This document shows, piece after piece, positions 18,198 to 26,714 of a DNA stretch of 64,000 nt (within the stretch, counting starts at the first letter, position 1; every line of letters starts with the position of its first letter). Both the position numbers and the translations under genes were made by a program. The notes under the pieces were generated by a model that saw only the letters and a list, made by a program, of their open reading frames with translations, was not told the DNA's origin and made no database searches. This DNA is from an uncultured Victivallales bacterium. GTDB taxonomy: Bacteria; Verrucomicrobiota; Lentisphaeria; Victivallales; UBA1829. The stretch covers positions 191,169-255,168 of the forward strand of contig CALXSJ010000001.1 of NCBI GenBank assembly GCA_944391115.1, read 5' to 3'.

Positions 18198-20348
18198 ATG
18201 TCCCAGCATAACAGAAAACGCGATCTCATAAATTACTGGCGCCTCCTCGGTTATGCCAGGCCTTACAAATGGCGTCTCGCCATAGGAATTCTTGCCGGTT
18301 TCATCGCCAGCAGTTCGCTTCTCGGCGGTCTGCTGATGATTCCCTATCTGATGAAAGGGGTGGATCCCGATCAGCCGGAGAATTTTGAGACGGTGGAAAA
18401 AACGGCGGCGGAGATCGTCCGTGTCATGGAGCGGGAGACCGATTCCACGGAAAAGATTCAGCATGTCGGAAACATCCTTGCCGTTCCGCAGAAGCAGCTT
18501 GCCGAACGGATTGTCCGCAGTTCCGAAGGGCGGAATCTGACCGAAGCGGAGAAAATCCGGGAGGTTTCCGCCATTCTGCTTGCTCCCGACAAACGGGGGG
18601 AACTGGAAAAGAAACTGGTCAAGGCGGACGAGGAACTCAACCGAATCGTGCCGCCTTCCTGGAAAATGCATCTGGCCTACCGGGAGGGAAACATCGTCTT
18701 CACCATCGGAAACGCCGTCCTGCTGAATCTTCCCGCCGAGACGCCCGCGGGAAACATGACGTGGCAGTTCTTCTCGATTTTCGTCATCGGCTTCATTCTG
18801 CTCTGGGTCATCCGCAACTTTTTCATTTTCATCAACAATTATTACACGAAATGGGTCGGGGCGAAGGTTTCCACGGACATGCGCGACGAGGCGTTCCGGA
18901 AAATGATGGATCAGTCGCTCCGTTTCTACGGGCAGCTCGACGTCGGGCAGCTCATCAGCCGGACAACCAACGATACCAGCGCACTGGAATCGGCCATTAC
19001 GAACTCGATTGCCGACGCGACGCGCTGCCCGCTGGAAATTCTCGCCTGTGTCGCCGCGATTCTCATTGCCAGCATCAAATACAACAACTGGCTTCTTGCG
19101 ATCATTCTTTTCATCGGACTTCCTCTCTGCGTCCTGCCTGTGATGATCATCGCAAGAAAAATCCGAAAGATCTACAAGCGCTCGTTTGCCCAGATTGCCG
19201 AGGTCGTCACCCGGATGCATGAGGCGCTTTCCGGCATTGTCGTCGTCAAGGCTTATCATGCCGAACAGCGCGAAGTGCAGCGATTCGAGCATACCAATGC
19301 CGGATATTTCAAATCGATCAACCGCGCACTGAAAATGCAGCTTTTCATGGCGCCTCTGATGGAGACGGTGGCTGTGGGGTCCACGCTGGTGTTTTTCGTG
19401 TTCAGCTACAGCCAGGGTGTCACGCTGACCGAGCTTGCCCAGCTGCTTGCTCCCTGTTTCATGGCATATGCCCCCATCAAGGAGCTGGCGAAAATCTCCT
19501 CGCTGCTGCAGCGCAGCATGGCGGCGGCGGACCGGTATTTCCAGTTGATTGACATCGATACCAGTCTTCATGAGAAAGAGAATCCGGTCACGATCCGGGA
19601 GTTCAAAAAGGAAATCCGCTTTACCGATGTCGTGTTCGCCTACGACCGGAAGAAGATTCTGGACGGCATTAATCTGGTTATTCCGAAAGGGCACGTTGTG
19701 GCGGTTGTCGGAGAAACCGGTTCCGGAAAAACCACGATTGCCAATCTGATCGCCCGCTTTTATGACGTGAACGGCGGACAGGTGACAATTGACGGAATCG
19801 ACCTGCGCGACATCAAGACCGATTCGCTGCGGGATCTGATCGGAATTGTCTCCCAGGACGCTGTGCTTTTCAATGACACGATCGCAAACAATATCGCCTA
19901 CGGAGTGCCTGACGCGCCGCGCGAGGCGATTATTCAGGCCGCGAAACAGGCCAACGCCGACCGCTTCATCACGGACGGGCGGCACAAGGCCGGCTACGAC
20001 ACGATTGTCGGCGAGAAAGGATTCCTGCTGAGCGGCGGCGAAAAACAGCGTGTTTCCATTGCGCGCGCAATTCTCAAAAATCCCCCGATCCTGATTCTGG
20101 ACGAAGCCACCAGCGCTCTGGACACCGTGACGGAAAAACTGGTTCAGGATGCCTTGAACAAAGTCATGGCGAACCGCACCGTTTTTGCCATTGCGCACCG
20201 TCTCAGCACGATCAAAAATGCAAACAGGATTATTGTTCTGGACAAAGGGAAGATTGTCGAATCCGGCACTCACGAAGAGCTTCTGCGTCTCGGCGGCAGA
20301 TATAAAAAACTGCACGATACGCAGTTCGGAAGAGTGGCGGAGTTCTGA
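18198..20348 (+). CDS. MsbA-like ABC exporter (fused TMD-NBD) with large periplasmic insert
   Basis: Half-size lipid/lipid-A flippase-type exporter, 716 residues against about 580 for MsbA. TM1 is ~25-50; then a ~130-residue hydrophilic, Glu/Lys-rich stretch (~53-185) intervenes before TM2 (~190-215), where MsbA has only a short loop. The ABC domain has Walker A GETGSGKTT (~505), the signature LSGGEKQR (~611), Walker B LILDEATSALD (~633) and the H-loop AHRLS. With lpxB and a heptosyltransferase in the window, lipid A export is a reasonable guess; multidrug or lipid export cannot be excluded. The ATG at 18198 is chosen for AAGGA six bases upstream; the frame is open from 18111. Confidence 0.88.
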   Translation: MSQHNRKRDLINYWRLLGYARPYKWRLAIGILAGFIASSSLLGGLLMIPYLMKGVDPDQPENFETVEKTAAEIVRVMERETDSTEKIQHVGNILAVPQKQLAERIVRSSEGRNLTEAEKIREVSAILLAPDKRGELEKKLVKADEELNRIVPPSWKMHLAYREGNIVFTIGNAVLLNLPAETPAGNMTWQFFSIFVIGFILLWVIRNFFIFINNYYTKWVGAKVSTDMRDEAFRKMMDQSLRFYGQLDVGQLISRTTNDTSALESAITNSIADATRCPLEILACVAAILIASIKYNNWLLAIILFIGLPLCVLPVMIIARKIRKIYKRSFAQIAEVVTRMHEALSGIVVVKAYHAEQREVQRFEHTNAGYFKSINRALKMQLFMAPLMETVAVGSTLVFFVFSYSQGVTLTELAQLLAPCFMAYAPIKELAKISSLLQRSMAAADRYFQLIDIDTSLHEKENPVTIREFKKEIRFTDVVFAYDRKKILDGINLVIPKGHVVAVVGETGSGKTTIANLIARFYDVNGGQVTIDGIDLRDIKTDSLRDLIGIVSQDAVLFNDTIANNIAYGVPDAPREAIIQAAKQANADRFITDGRHKAGYDTIVGEKGFLLSGGEKQRVSIARAILKNPPILILDEATSALDTVTEKLVQDALNKVMANRTVFAIAHRLSTIKNANRIIVLDKGKIVESGTHEELLRLGGRYKKLHDTQFGRVAEF

Positions 20349-20539
20349 AAGTTTTTCAAAAGCCGGTTCCGGACTGTCCGCCTTCCATGTGAATTGTCAC
20401 TTCCGGGGGATGTCCCTTTTCTTTTTTTCGCATAAAACAGGTGGGATTATTCATAGGAAAAGGATTGATTTTCAGCTGAAAGCAATTATTTTATATTGAA
20501 AAAAACAAATATCATGCATATCGGAAAGGATCGTGTTTC

Positions 20540-22570
20540 ATGAAAGAATTGCGTTTCCGTCAGGTACACCTGGATTTTCACACTTCGCCTCTCATCCCCG
20601 GGATCGGGGCGAAATTCGACAGGAAACAATGGCAGGAGGCACTGAAAAAAGCGCATGTGGATTCCATTACCTGTTTTTCCTCGTGTCATCACGGCTGGAG
20701 TTATCATCCCACCAAGGTCGGGAAAATGCATCCCGGGCTTGATTTCAATCTGCTCCGCGCGCAGATGGACGCCTGCCATGAAATCAATGTCAATGTGCCG
20801 ATTTATCTGACCGGAGGAGTCAACAATCTGGCGGCGGAAGCTCATCCGGAATGGAGGGAAATCACTGCGCAGGGCGAACTGGGCGGATGGGTTTCCAGTC
20901 CGATCCGGCCGGGATTCCGGAAGCTCTGTTTCAATACGCCTTATCTGGATTATCTCTGTCGCATGATCGAGGAGGCTGTGCGCCTTTTCCCCGACGCGGA
21001 CGGCGTTTTCATTGATATCATCAGCCAGTCCCCCTGCTGCTGCAACTGGTGCATGGCGGACATGGCGAAAGAGGGATACGATCCGGAAAATCCGGAAGAC
21101 CGCGCGCGCTTCGCAAAGCGGACTCTGATGAAATATTACCGTCGCGTCACGGCTGCCGCGCGGTCGCTCAATCCTGAAATGCCGGTGTTTCACAACAGCG
21201 GCAATGTAACCGTCGGGAACCGGGAAATTCTGCCGTATTTCAGCCATCTGGAACTGGAGTCGCTGCCCACGGGCGGGTGGGGATACGACCATTACCCGAT
21301 GTCCGCCGCCTACTGCCGCAAACTGGATCTCGATTTCCTCGGCATGACCGGAAAATTCCATACCACATGGGGCGAGTTCGGCGGATTCAAGCATCCGAAT
21401 GCGCTCCGCTACGAATGTGCCGCAATGCTTGCCAACGGTTCCAAGTGCAGCATCGGAGACCAGCTTCATCCGTCCGGAAATCTGGATGAGAGCACCTATG
21501 AACTGATCGGGAAGGCATACGAGGAGGTCGAACGGAAGGAACCCTGGTGCCGCCATGTCAGAAGCGCCGCCGACGTTGCGATTCTCTCGAACACCGCTTT
21601 CCACCCCGGGGCGTCCCGCGCCGGAACCGCGTCTCCTCCCGGGGAGACCGGCGCATCGCGTCTTCTGCTGGAAAGCCATATCCACTTTGATCTTCTCGAC
21701 CGCGAGATGAGCTTCGATCCCTACCGGGTGCTTGTGCTTGCCGATGATATCCGGATCTCTCCCGAGCTGGGAAAACGGCTCGGCGACTTCCTTGCGCGGG
21801 GTGGAAAGCTGATTCTTTCCGGTGCGTCCGTTCTCAAGGCGGACGAGGATGTCCCCGCCTTTGATCTGCCGATGGAGTATGCGGGAGTCAATCCGCTTTT
21901 TCCGGATTACATCAAGGCCGCTCCCGCTTTCGCGCCGGATTTCGTGAAAACTCCCTTTGTCATGTATCAGCCGTCGCACAGGATCAAAGTCAAGTCGGGG
22001 ACTTCCCTCGGGGAAATCTACGATCCTTATTTCAACCGGACCTATGCGCATTTCTCATCCCACCAGCATACCCCTTACAAACCTGAACCCTCCGGTTTCG
22101 ACGCCGGAATCATGACCGGCGGCATCCTGTACTTCGCCCATCCGGTGTTCGGGCTTTATGCGGGATACGGCAACGTGGCGCTGAAACAGTATGTCGCGCA
22201 TGCGATCATGGCGTTTGCGGGCGAGGATCTCTCCGTTCATACGAATCTGCCGTCGCAGGGACGCATGACGCTGATGAAACAGGAGGAGGAGAGGCGCTAC
22301 ATTCTGCATCTGCTGTATGTGAATACGATCAACCGCGGAAGCCGGATGGAGATGTCCGGCGGCAATGTCCGCAACACCTCGACAATCGAGGTGATTGAGG
22401 AGTTGAATCCCGCGGAAAACGTCATTGCTTCAGTGAAGCTTCCGGAGACGGTCCGGAAGATTACGCTGGAGCCGCAGGGGGTGGAACTGCCTGTCCGCCT
22501 GAAGGACGGCAGATACGAGGTCAGGCTTGACCGTCTGGTTTGTCACCAGATGGTGGTTTTCCATTATTGA
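20540..22570 (+). CDS. Putative glycoside hydrolase (GHL6-like TIM barrel with trimerisation-like domain)
   Basis: 676 residues, no signal peptide, so probably cytosolic. The N-terminal ~330 residues look like the hypothetical glycosyl hydrolase 6 barrel related to alpha-amylase/beta-galactosidase barrels: HLDFHTSP at the start, ITCFSSCHHGWSYHP, DGVFIDIISQ followed by a cysteine cluster CCCNWC, and LELESLPTGGWGYDHYP. Residues ~380-560 resemble a beta-galactosidase trimerisation (glutamine-amidotransferase-like) domain, with LLLESHIHFDLLDRE and YRVLVLADDIRIS, and a beta-rich tail follows. The substrate is not predictable. It carries a start with GGAAAGGA upstream and ends 18 bases before a strong terminator. 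Confidence 0.82.
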   Translation: MKELRFRQVHLDFHTSPLIPGIGAKFDRKQWQEALKKAHVDSITCFSSCHHGWSYHPTKVGKMHPGLDFNLLRAQMDACHEINVNVPIYLTGGVNNLAAEAHPEWREITAQGELGGWVSSPIRPGFRKLCFNTPYLDYLCRMIEEAVRLFPDADGVFIDIISQSPCCCNWCMADMAKEGYDPENPEDRARFAKRTLMKYYRRVTAAARSLNPEMPVFHNSGNVTVGNREILPYFSHLELESLPTGGWGYDHYPMSAAYCRKLDLDFLGMTGKFHTTWGEFGGFKHPNALRYECAAMLANGSKCSIGDQLHPSGNLDESTYELIGKAYEEVERKEPWCRHVRSAADVAILSNTAFHPGASRAGTASPPGETGASRLLLESHIHFDLLDREMSFDPYRVLVLADDIRISPELGKRLGDFLARGGKLILSGASVLKADEDVPAFDLPMEYAGVNPLFPDYIKAAPAFAPDFVKTPFVMYQPSHRIKVKSGTSLGEIYDPYFNRTYAHFSSHQHTPYKPEPSGFDAGIMTGGILYFAHPVFGLYAGYGNVALKQYVAHAIMAFAGEDLSVHTNLPSQGRMTLMKQEEERRYILHLLYVNTINRGSRMEMSGGNVRNTSTIEVIEELNPAENVIASVKLPETVRKITLEPQGVELPVRLKDGRYEVRLDRLVCHQMVVFHY

Positions 22571-22587
22571 CATTGCCGGTTGCAAAG

Positions 22588-22628
22588 AGACCCGCGCGGC
22601 GTTTTCGTCCCTGCGCGGGTCTTTTTTT
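22588..22628 (+). terminator. Intrinsic terminator after the glycoside hydrolase gene
   Basis: AGACCCGCGC (22588-22597) pairs with GCGCGGGTCT (22613-22622), followed by a run of T to 22628. Confidence 0.9.
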
Positions 22629-22632
22629 ATCC

Positions 22633-22775
22633 GGTTGATGCCGCGATGCTCTGCACCGCCAGAAATTGCTTCGTGCTCTTTTTTCAGTCCTGCCGCGGTC
22701 CAGCTGCGCAAAGCTGGCCGCCGGAGGCGAAATCCCCGGCATGGGCGTGTGCTCTGCGCCGGAGCATTTCATTTC
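22633..22775 (+). repeat. Dispersed structured repeat, copy 1
   Basis: Starts GGTTGATGCCGCGATG and ends near TTCATTT. It contains in order: GCGATGC/GCACCGC arms around TCT, a TCAGTCCTGCCGCGGTCC core, CCAGCT/AGCTGG arms around GCGCAA, and CGCC/GGCG around GGA. About 95 percent identical by eye to copy 2 over the first ~110 bases, then diverging. Confidence 0.85.
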
Positions 22776-22786
22776 AAAAAAATTTA

Positions 22787-22930
22787 GGTTGATACCGCGA
22801 TGCTCTGCATCGCCAAAAATTGCTTCGTGCTCTTTTTTCAGTCCTGCCGCGGTCCAGCTGCGTAAGCTGGTCGCCGGAGGCGAAATCCCCAATACCGCGC
22901 ATGCTTGCATCGCGGTAATTTATTTTCATC
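22787..22930 (+). repeat. Dispersed structured repeat, copy 2
   Basis: Starts GGTTGATACCGCGATG. Contains the perfect arms GCGATGC-TCT-GCATCGC, then CCAGCT/AGCTGG and TCGCC/GGCGA stems. Its right end differs from copy 1 and forms a near-perfect palindrome, TACCGCG..ATGC paired with GCATCGCGGTA at 22892-22918. It follows copy 1 after 11 A-rich bases. Confidence 0.85.
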
Positions 22931-22961
22931 AATGCCGCACTCCGGCTGATTCCAGGTCCCG

Positions 22962-25373
22962 TCAGATGAAAAGCGTTCTTCCGTTCTGTTTTGCCAGTTC
23001 GACGAAACTTGCGACTCCGGCGATTTCGTCCACATCCGCAAGTTCTTCGCGGGTGATTCCCATGACGTTCATGGCCATTTCACAGGCGATGAATTTCACG
23101 CCCAGCGCGCGTGCCTGCTGCAGCAGCTCCGGAAGCGATGCGACGTTCTGTTGCGCCATGATTTGCCGCATCATCATGGTGCCGAGTCCTCCCATGTTCA
23201 TTCTGGAGAGCCGGAGACGCCCCGCGCCTTTCGGCAGAAGCCATCCGAACAGCTTGGAAACGGCATTTTTCGGGACAGGCGGAGACGGATTTTTCCGGAG
23301 CACGCTCAGTCCCCAGAAAGTGAAGAAGATTCCGACCTTCATGCCGGAGGCCGCCATGCCGCATGCGATGATGAGCGCCGCCATTGCCTTGTCCAGATCA
23401 TTGCTGAAGAGGACGATGGCGCCGGTCTGCTCCGATTGCGGCGCAGGAAGAGATGCAGGTTCCGCACCCGGGAGCTTTCTGCGGATCAGCGCGGAGAGGT
23501 AATCAGGTTTCAATTCCCGGCTGAGCAGCTCATTGCCGCTGGATTTGATCCAGTTCAGCAGATCGGGCTCGAAGGAGCGCGGCGCGAGCAGTTCGAGAGT
23601 TTCCCCCTGAGCGATGCTGTCCATTTCCTGCTTCAGACGGACAACCGGTCCCGGGCAGGCGAGCGCACGCACGTCAAGCTGTTTCCGGCAGAGCGCGAAT
23701 ACTGGTTTTTCCGGTTTTTCTCCGGCAGGATCCGGCGGGGTCGGAGCCGGTCCCCGGAACATTTTCCAGCTCAGATATCCGCCGGAAATGTTCACTGCGT
23801 CAAAACTGTGCTGGGTAAGGATCCGCTCCGCCACATAGCCGCGCAGTCCGGACTGGCAGAAAATATAGATTGCGCGCCCGCGCGGAAGTTCCGCCAGGCG
23901 ATTCCGCAGCTCTCCAAGCGGGATGTTGCGCGCTCCGGGAAGGGAGCCCAGCTCGAATTCGGCGGTTTCGCGGACGTCCAGCAGGAAACAGCCGTCCGGA
24001 AGCGCATCGAAATGGGCAAGACGGGTTTTTCCCGTCAGGACGTTTTCTCCGATCATTCCCGCCAGATTGACCGGATCTTTCGCGGAGGAATACGGCGGCG
24101 CGTAAGCCAGTTCCAGCGAGGCGAGGGCGTCGATTCCGCAGCTGTTCTGCATGGCGCAGGAGATGACGTCGATGCGTTTATCCACGCCTTTCGCTCCGAC
24201 GATCTGCGCGCCGAAGATCCGTCCGTCGTGTCCGAAGATCACTTTCATGTGAAGCTGCGCTCCTCCCGGATAATAGGAGGCGTTCGAATTCGGGTGGAGA
24301 TAGATTTTGTGATAAGGCACGTCTTTGGATGCGAGATGCCGTTCGGAACATCCGACCATGCCGGCGGTCAGCGTGCCGACTTTGATGACGGATGCGCCGA
24401 TGGTGCCTTTGTATGTCCCGTGTCCGCCGAGAACATTTTCCGCGGCGGTGCGGCCCTGACGGTTCGCGGGTCCGGCAAGGGCGATTGCCGTTCTGCCTCC
24501 GAAAATCGGATCGGTGACTTCGATCGCATCGCCGACGGCATAGATGTCCGGGTCGCCGGTGCGCAGTTCCGCGTCTGTGACAATATGTCCGCGCGGCCCG
24601 AGTGCAAGACCTGCGGCTTTTGCCAGCTCCGAGTTCGGCCGGACGCCGATGCTCAGAATCGCGGTGTCGGCGGCAAACGTCCTGCCGTTGCTCAGGATGG
24701 CGGTGAATCCTTTCCCGTCCGGTTCGAAGCGCGTCACTTCGGTTTCCATTTCGACGCGGATGCCCAGATTGCGCAGTTCGGTGACAAGAAGCGAACTCAT
24801 TTCATAATCCAGCGTCGGAAGAAGCTGACGGCCGCGCTGGATCAGCGTGACTTCCAGTTTTCTCTCATTGAGATTTTCCGCAAGTTCCAGCCCGACGAAG
24901 CCGCCGCCGACGACAAGCACCTTTTCCGCGCCGTTTTTCAGACGGGCTTCCAGACGGTCCATGTCGGCAAGCGTCCAGAGCTGGAGAATGCCCGGATGCT
25001 CCGCTCCCGGGATGGAGACAGGCAGAGGGGAGGAGCCGGGAGAGAGGATCAGCTTGTCATAACGTTCCTCGGACTCTTTCCCGGTGGCAAGATCGCGCAG
25101 CAAGACGGTTTTTTCCGCGCGGTTGATGCGGATCGCCTCGCAGCGGGTGCGGACGTCAACTTTGAAACGCGCACGGAATTTTTCCGGAGTCATGACAAGC
25201 AGATCATCCCGGTTCGGGATTACCTTGCCGAGATGGTAGGGCAGTCCGCAATTCGCATAGGAGATGGAATCGCCGCGTTCGACAAGAATGATCTCCGCAT
25301 GTTCATCAAGCCTGCGCAGACGGGCTGCCGCGCTCGCGCCTCCCGCCACTCCGCCGATAATGACCGCTTTCAT
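22962..25373 (-). CDS. CoA-disulfide reductase / rhodanese / TusA / DsrE fusion
   Basis: 803-residue sulfur-handling fusion. Residues 1-440: pyridine nucleotide-disulfide oxidoreductase of the CoADR type, with IIGGVAGGASAAAR (FAD), the single active Cys C42 in SYANCGLPYHLG, and VVGGGFVGLELAE (NAD(P)H). Residues ~450-540: rhodanese domain with active Cys C506 (FCQSGLRG). Residues ~560-625: TusA-like with CPGP at 573-576. Residues 651-803: DsrE-like with cysteines at 671 and 764. Together these suggest NAD(P)H-dependent persulfide or CoA-persulfide reduction with sulfur relay in one chain. The ATG at 25373 is right because AAGGGGG precedes it and the promoter lies inside the longer frame that opens at 25475. 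Confidence 0.93.
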   Translation of the reverse strand: MKAVIIGGVAGGASAAARLRRLDEHAEIILVERGDSISYANCGLPYHLGKVIPNRDDLLVMTPEKFRARFKVDVRTRCEAIRINRAEKTVLLRDLATGKESEERYDKLILSPGSSPLPVSIPGAEHPGILQLWTLADMDRLEARLKNGAEKVLVVGGGFVGLELAENLNERKLEVTLIQRGRQLLPTLDYEMSSLLVTELRNLGIRVEMETEVTRFEPDGKGFTAILSNGRTFAADTAILSIGVRPNSELAKAAGLALGPRGHIVTDAELRTGDPDIYAVGDAIEVTDPIFGGRTAIALAGPANRQGRTAAENVLGGHGTYKGTIGASVIKVGTLTAGMVGCSERHLASKDVPYHKIYLHPNSNASYYPGGAQLHMKVIFGHDGRIFGAQIVGAKGVDKRIDVISCAMQNSCGIDALASLELAYAPPYSSAKDPVNLAGMIGENVLTGKTRLAHFDALPDGCFLLDVRETAEFELGSLPGARNIPLGELRNRLAELPRGRAIYIFCQSGLRGYVAERILTQHSFDAVNISGGYLSWKMFRGPAPTPPDPAGEKPEKPVFALCRKQLDVRALACPGPVVRLKQEMDSIAQGETLELLAPRSFEPDLLNWIKSSGNELLSRELKPDYLSALIRRKLPGAEPASLPAPQSEQTGAIVLFSNDLDKAMAALIIACGMAASGMKVGIFFTFWGLSVLRKNPSPPVPKNAVSKLFGWLLPKGAGRLRLSRMNMGGLGTMMMRQIMAQQNVASLPELLQQARALGVKFIACEMAMNVMGITREELADVDEIAGVASFVELAKQNGRTLFI

Positions 25374-25410
25374 ATAAGTTTCCCCCTTGTGGTTTGGAAT
25401 GAAATGCGGA

Positions 25411-25439
25411 AATCTATCATGACTTGATGCGAATGTCAA
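25411..25439 (-). promoter_or_regulatory. Promoter of the CoADR fusion gene
   Basis: TTGACA (25439-25434), 17-base spacer, TAGATT (25416-25411), reading leftward; a near-consensus sigma-70 site. Transcription would start near 25404, giving a ~30-base leader. Confidence 0.75.
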
Positions 25440-25888
25440 ATCGGCAGCAGATGCCGGAATCATCTTTGCCGGCATGCCGCGTAGTCGATTCTCGTGCAGA
25501 AGCCGCTCTGCGGAGAGGGGCAGACATGGGAGTTCATAGAGCAGAGCGCTTATGAAATTGCTTGAAAAATGTGATATAAACCCTCTTTATACATTAAGAT
25601 TCCGTATTTTTTTCCTAAAAAATTGTGTTTCCCTATTGTTTTTTTTTCTTTTTCATTTATAATATCAGGAAGGCTGGCTTGGGATTCGGGCGGCTTCGGG
25701 CTTTTTCGGGTCCGTATGAAGGGCCTGAAAATATGGAAACAGAGCATGGAACAGGGCTTGAATTTGTTTCGTAACATAACTTGATGAAGCAACAAAAGGA
25801 GGACAGAGAGAGACAGAAAGATTTATTAAAAGGGATGTCCGGATGACGGACAAATAACGGTTTAAAATGTAATTTTTGGAGGAAAGAA
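25440..25888 (+). other. Gene-free leader region upstream of the prepilin gene
   Basis: AT-rich region with no supported gene. It holds a plus-strand promoter (25636-25663) and a leader of about 220 bases. In the leader are three TTCGGG motifs in 25685-25709, a TGTCCG/CGGACA hairpin at 25836-25852, and the prepilin Shine-Dalgarno GGAGGAAAG. It matches no riboswitch class I can recognise; in particular the conserved bases of the GEMM c-di-GMP aptamer are not visible. Confidence 0.6.
25636..25663 (+). promoter_or_regulatory. Promoter of the prepilin gene
   Basis: TTGTTT (25636-25641), 16-base T-rich spacer, TATAAT (25658-25663). The -10 is perfect and the -35 weak. It implies a long (~220-base) untranslated leader. 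Confidence 0.5.
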
Positions 25889-26593
25889 ATGAAATTCAAA
25901 ATGAACCGGGGCTTTACCCTTATCGAGCTCCTCGTCGTGATTGCGATTATCGCAATTCTCGCCGGTATGCTTCTCCCCGCGCTGAATGCAGCCCGTGAGA
26001 AAGCCCGCCGCATCTCCTGCACCAGCAATCTGAAACAGATCGGTCTTGCCGCGAAGATGTATTCCGGCGATTATACGGAAAAATTCCCGTCCTATTTTAA
26101 TTCGAACTACAAGCAGAATGGGCCTTCCATGACCCTCCTTATCACTCAGAATTATCTGACTGACGGCAAGGTTTATGTCTGCTCCTCCACCACCGTTCCG
26201 GCAAATCAGTCGATCAATCCTGATGATTTCGATCCAGGTGCGGGCCAGGATACAACCCAGCGTCTCGTTGCCAAGAGCGGCAGCGATGGAAACTTCTCCT
26301 ATATGTGGATTGTCGGCATGAATGAAAATGACAGCCCCGACAGCGGATTTTCTTCCGACGTCGCGGTTGGCGGTGCCAGCGGTGCTTCCAATCATGAGAA
26401 ATATGGCAATATCGCTTATATCGACGGTTCCGTCCGTGCTGCGGCAGGGGCTGACTGGCCGAAGGAAATCCAGTATTACGGAGAGACTGGTGATACAACC
26501 AGCATCAACAAGGCTGCTGCAACAGGTCAGGTCTTCTCAGGTACAGGCACTACTAACAGACCGACCAACTACGATACAACGCTTATTGATTAA
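25889..26593 (+). CDS. Type II secretion/type IV pilin-like protein with H-X9-DG domain
   Basis: 234 residues. A short basic leader (MKFKMNRG) is followed by the prepilin peptidase site and hydrophobic N-helix [20 protein letters not shown], with Glu at mature position 5. The C-terminal half carries H-X9-DG ([14 protein letters not shown]), the motif of prepilin-type proteins expanded in Lentisphaerota and Planctomycetota. Exported and assembled as a pseudopilus or surface fibre, or functioning as a single exported protein; the exact role is unknown. It is monocistronic, flanked by a promoter with a long leader and a 16-bp-stem terminator, and has GGAGGAAAG before the ATG. Confidence 0.93.
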   Translation: MKFKMNRGFTLIELLVVIAIIAILAGMLLPALNAAREKARRISCTSNLKQIGLAAKMYSGDYTEKFPSYFNSNYKQNGPSMTLLITQNYLTDGKVYVCSSTTVPANQSINPDDFDPGAGQDTTQRLVAKSGSDGNFSYMWIVGMNENDSPDSGFSSDVAVGGASGASNHEKYGNIAYIDGSVRAAAGADWPKEIQYYGETGDTTSINKAAATGQVFSGTGTTNRPTNYDTTLID

Positions 26594-26613
26594 TCAGTCT
26601 GTTTGATTAAGAA

Positions 26614-26689
26614 AATGAGCGCCGGATAACGGCCAGGGGCGTGATGTTTGAATTTCGATCCTGTCCTTTATCCGGCGCTCATTTTTTTT
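26614..26689 (+). terminator. Strong intrinsic terminator after the prepilin gene
   Basis: A perfect 16-base-pair stem, AATGAGCGCCGGATAA (26614-26629) with its complement at 26668-26683, encloses a 38-base loop and is followed by TTTTTT to 26689. Confidence 0.9.
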
Positions 26690-26714
26690 CTTGTATGAGA
26701 ATTCCATCGAGACC

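Larger units (their letters stand above)
22571..22961. other. Gene-free region between convergent genes: terminator plus two repeat copies
   Basis: This 391-base gap holds the terminator of the glycoside hydrolase gene (22588-22628) and two tandem copies of the structured repeat (22633-22775 and 22787-22930). The open frames across it on both strands are made by the repeats and show no protein family. Confidence 0.8.

Noticed and set aside
22521-22910. 129-codon minus-strand open frame over the repeats
   Set aside because: Its protein simply repeats the two DNA repeats in translation; no family.
22633-22930. CRISPR-like array from the tandem repeats
   Set aside because: Copies are ~140 bases with an 11-base gap and no regular spacers or cas genes.
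23151-25427. 758-codon plus-strand open frame opposite the CoADR fusion
   Set aside because: Antisense shadow; Arg/Gly/Phe-rich nonsense protein.
25888-25889. c-di-GMP (GEMM) riboswitch in the prepilin leader
   Set aside because: The conserved GEMM aptamer bases are not visible in the leader.
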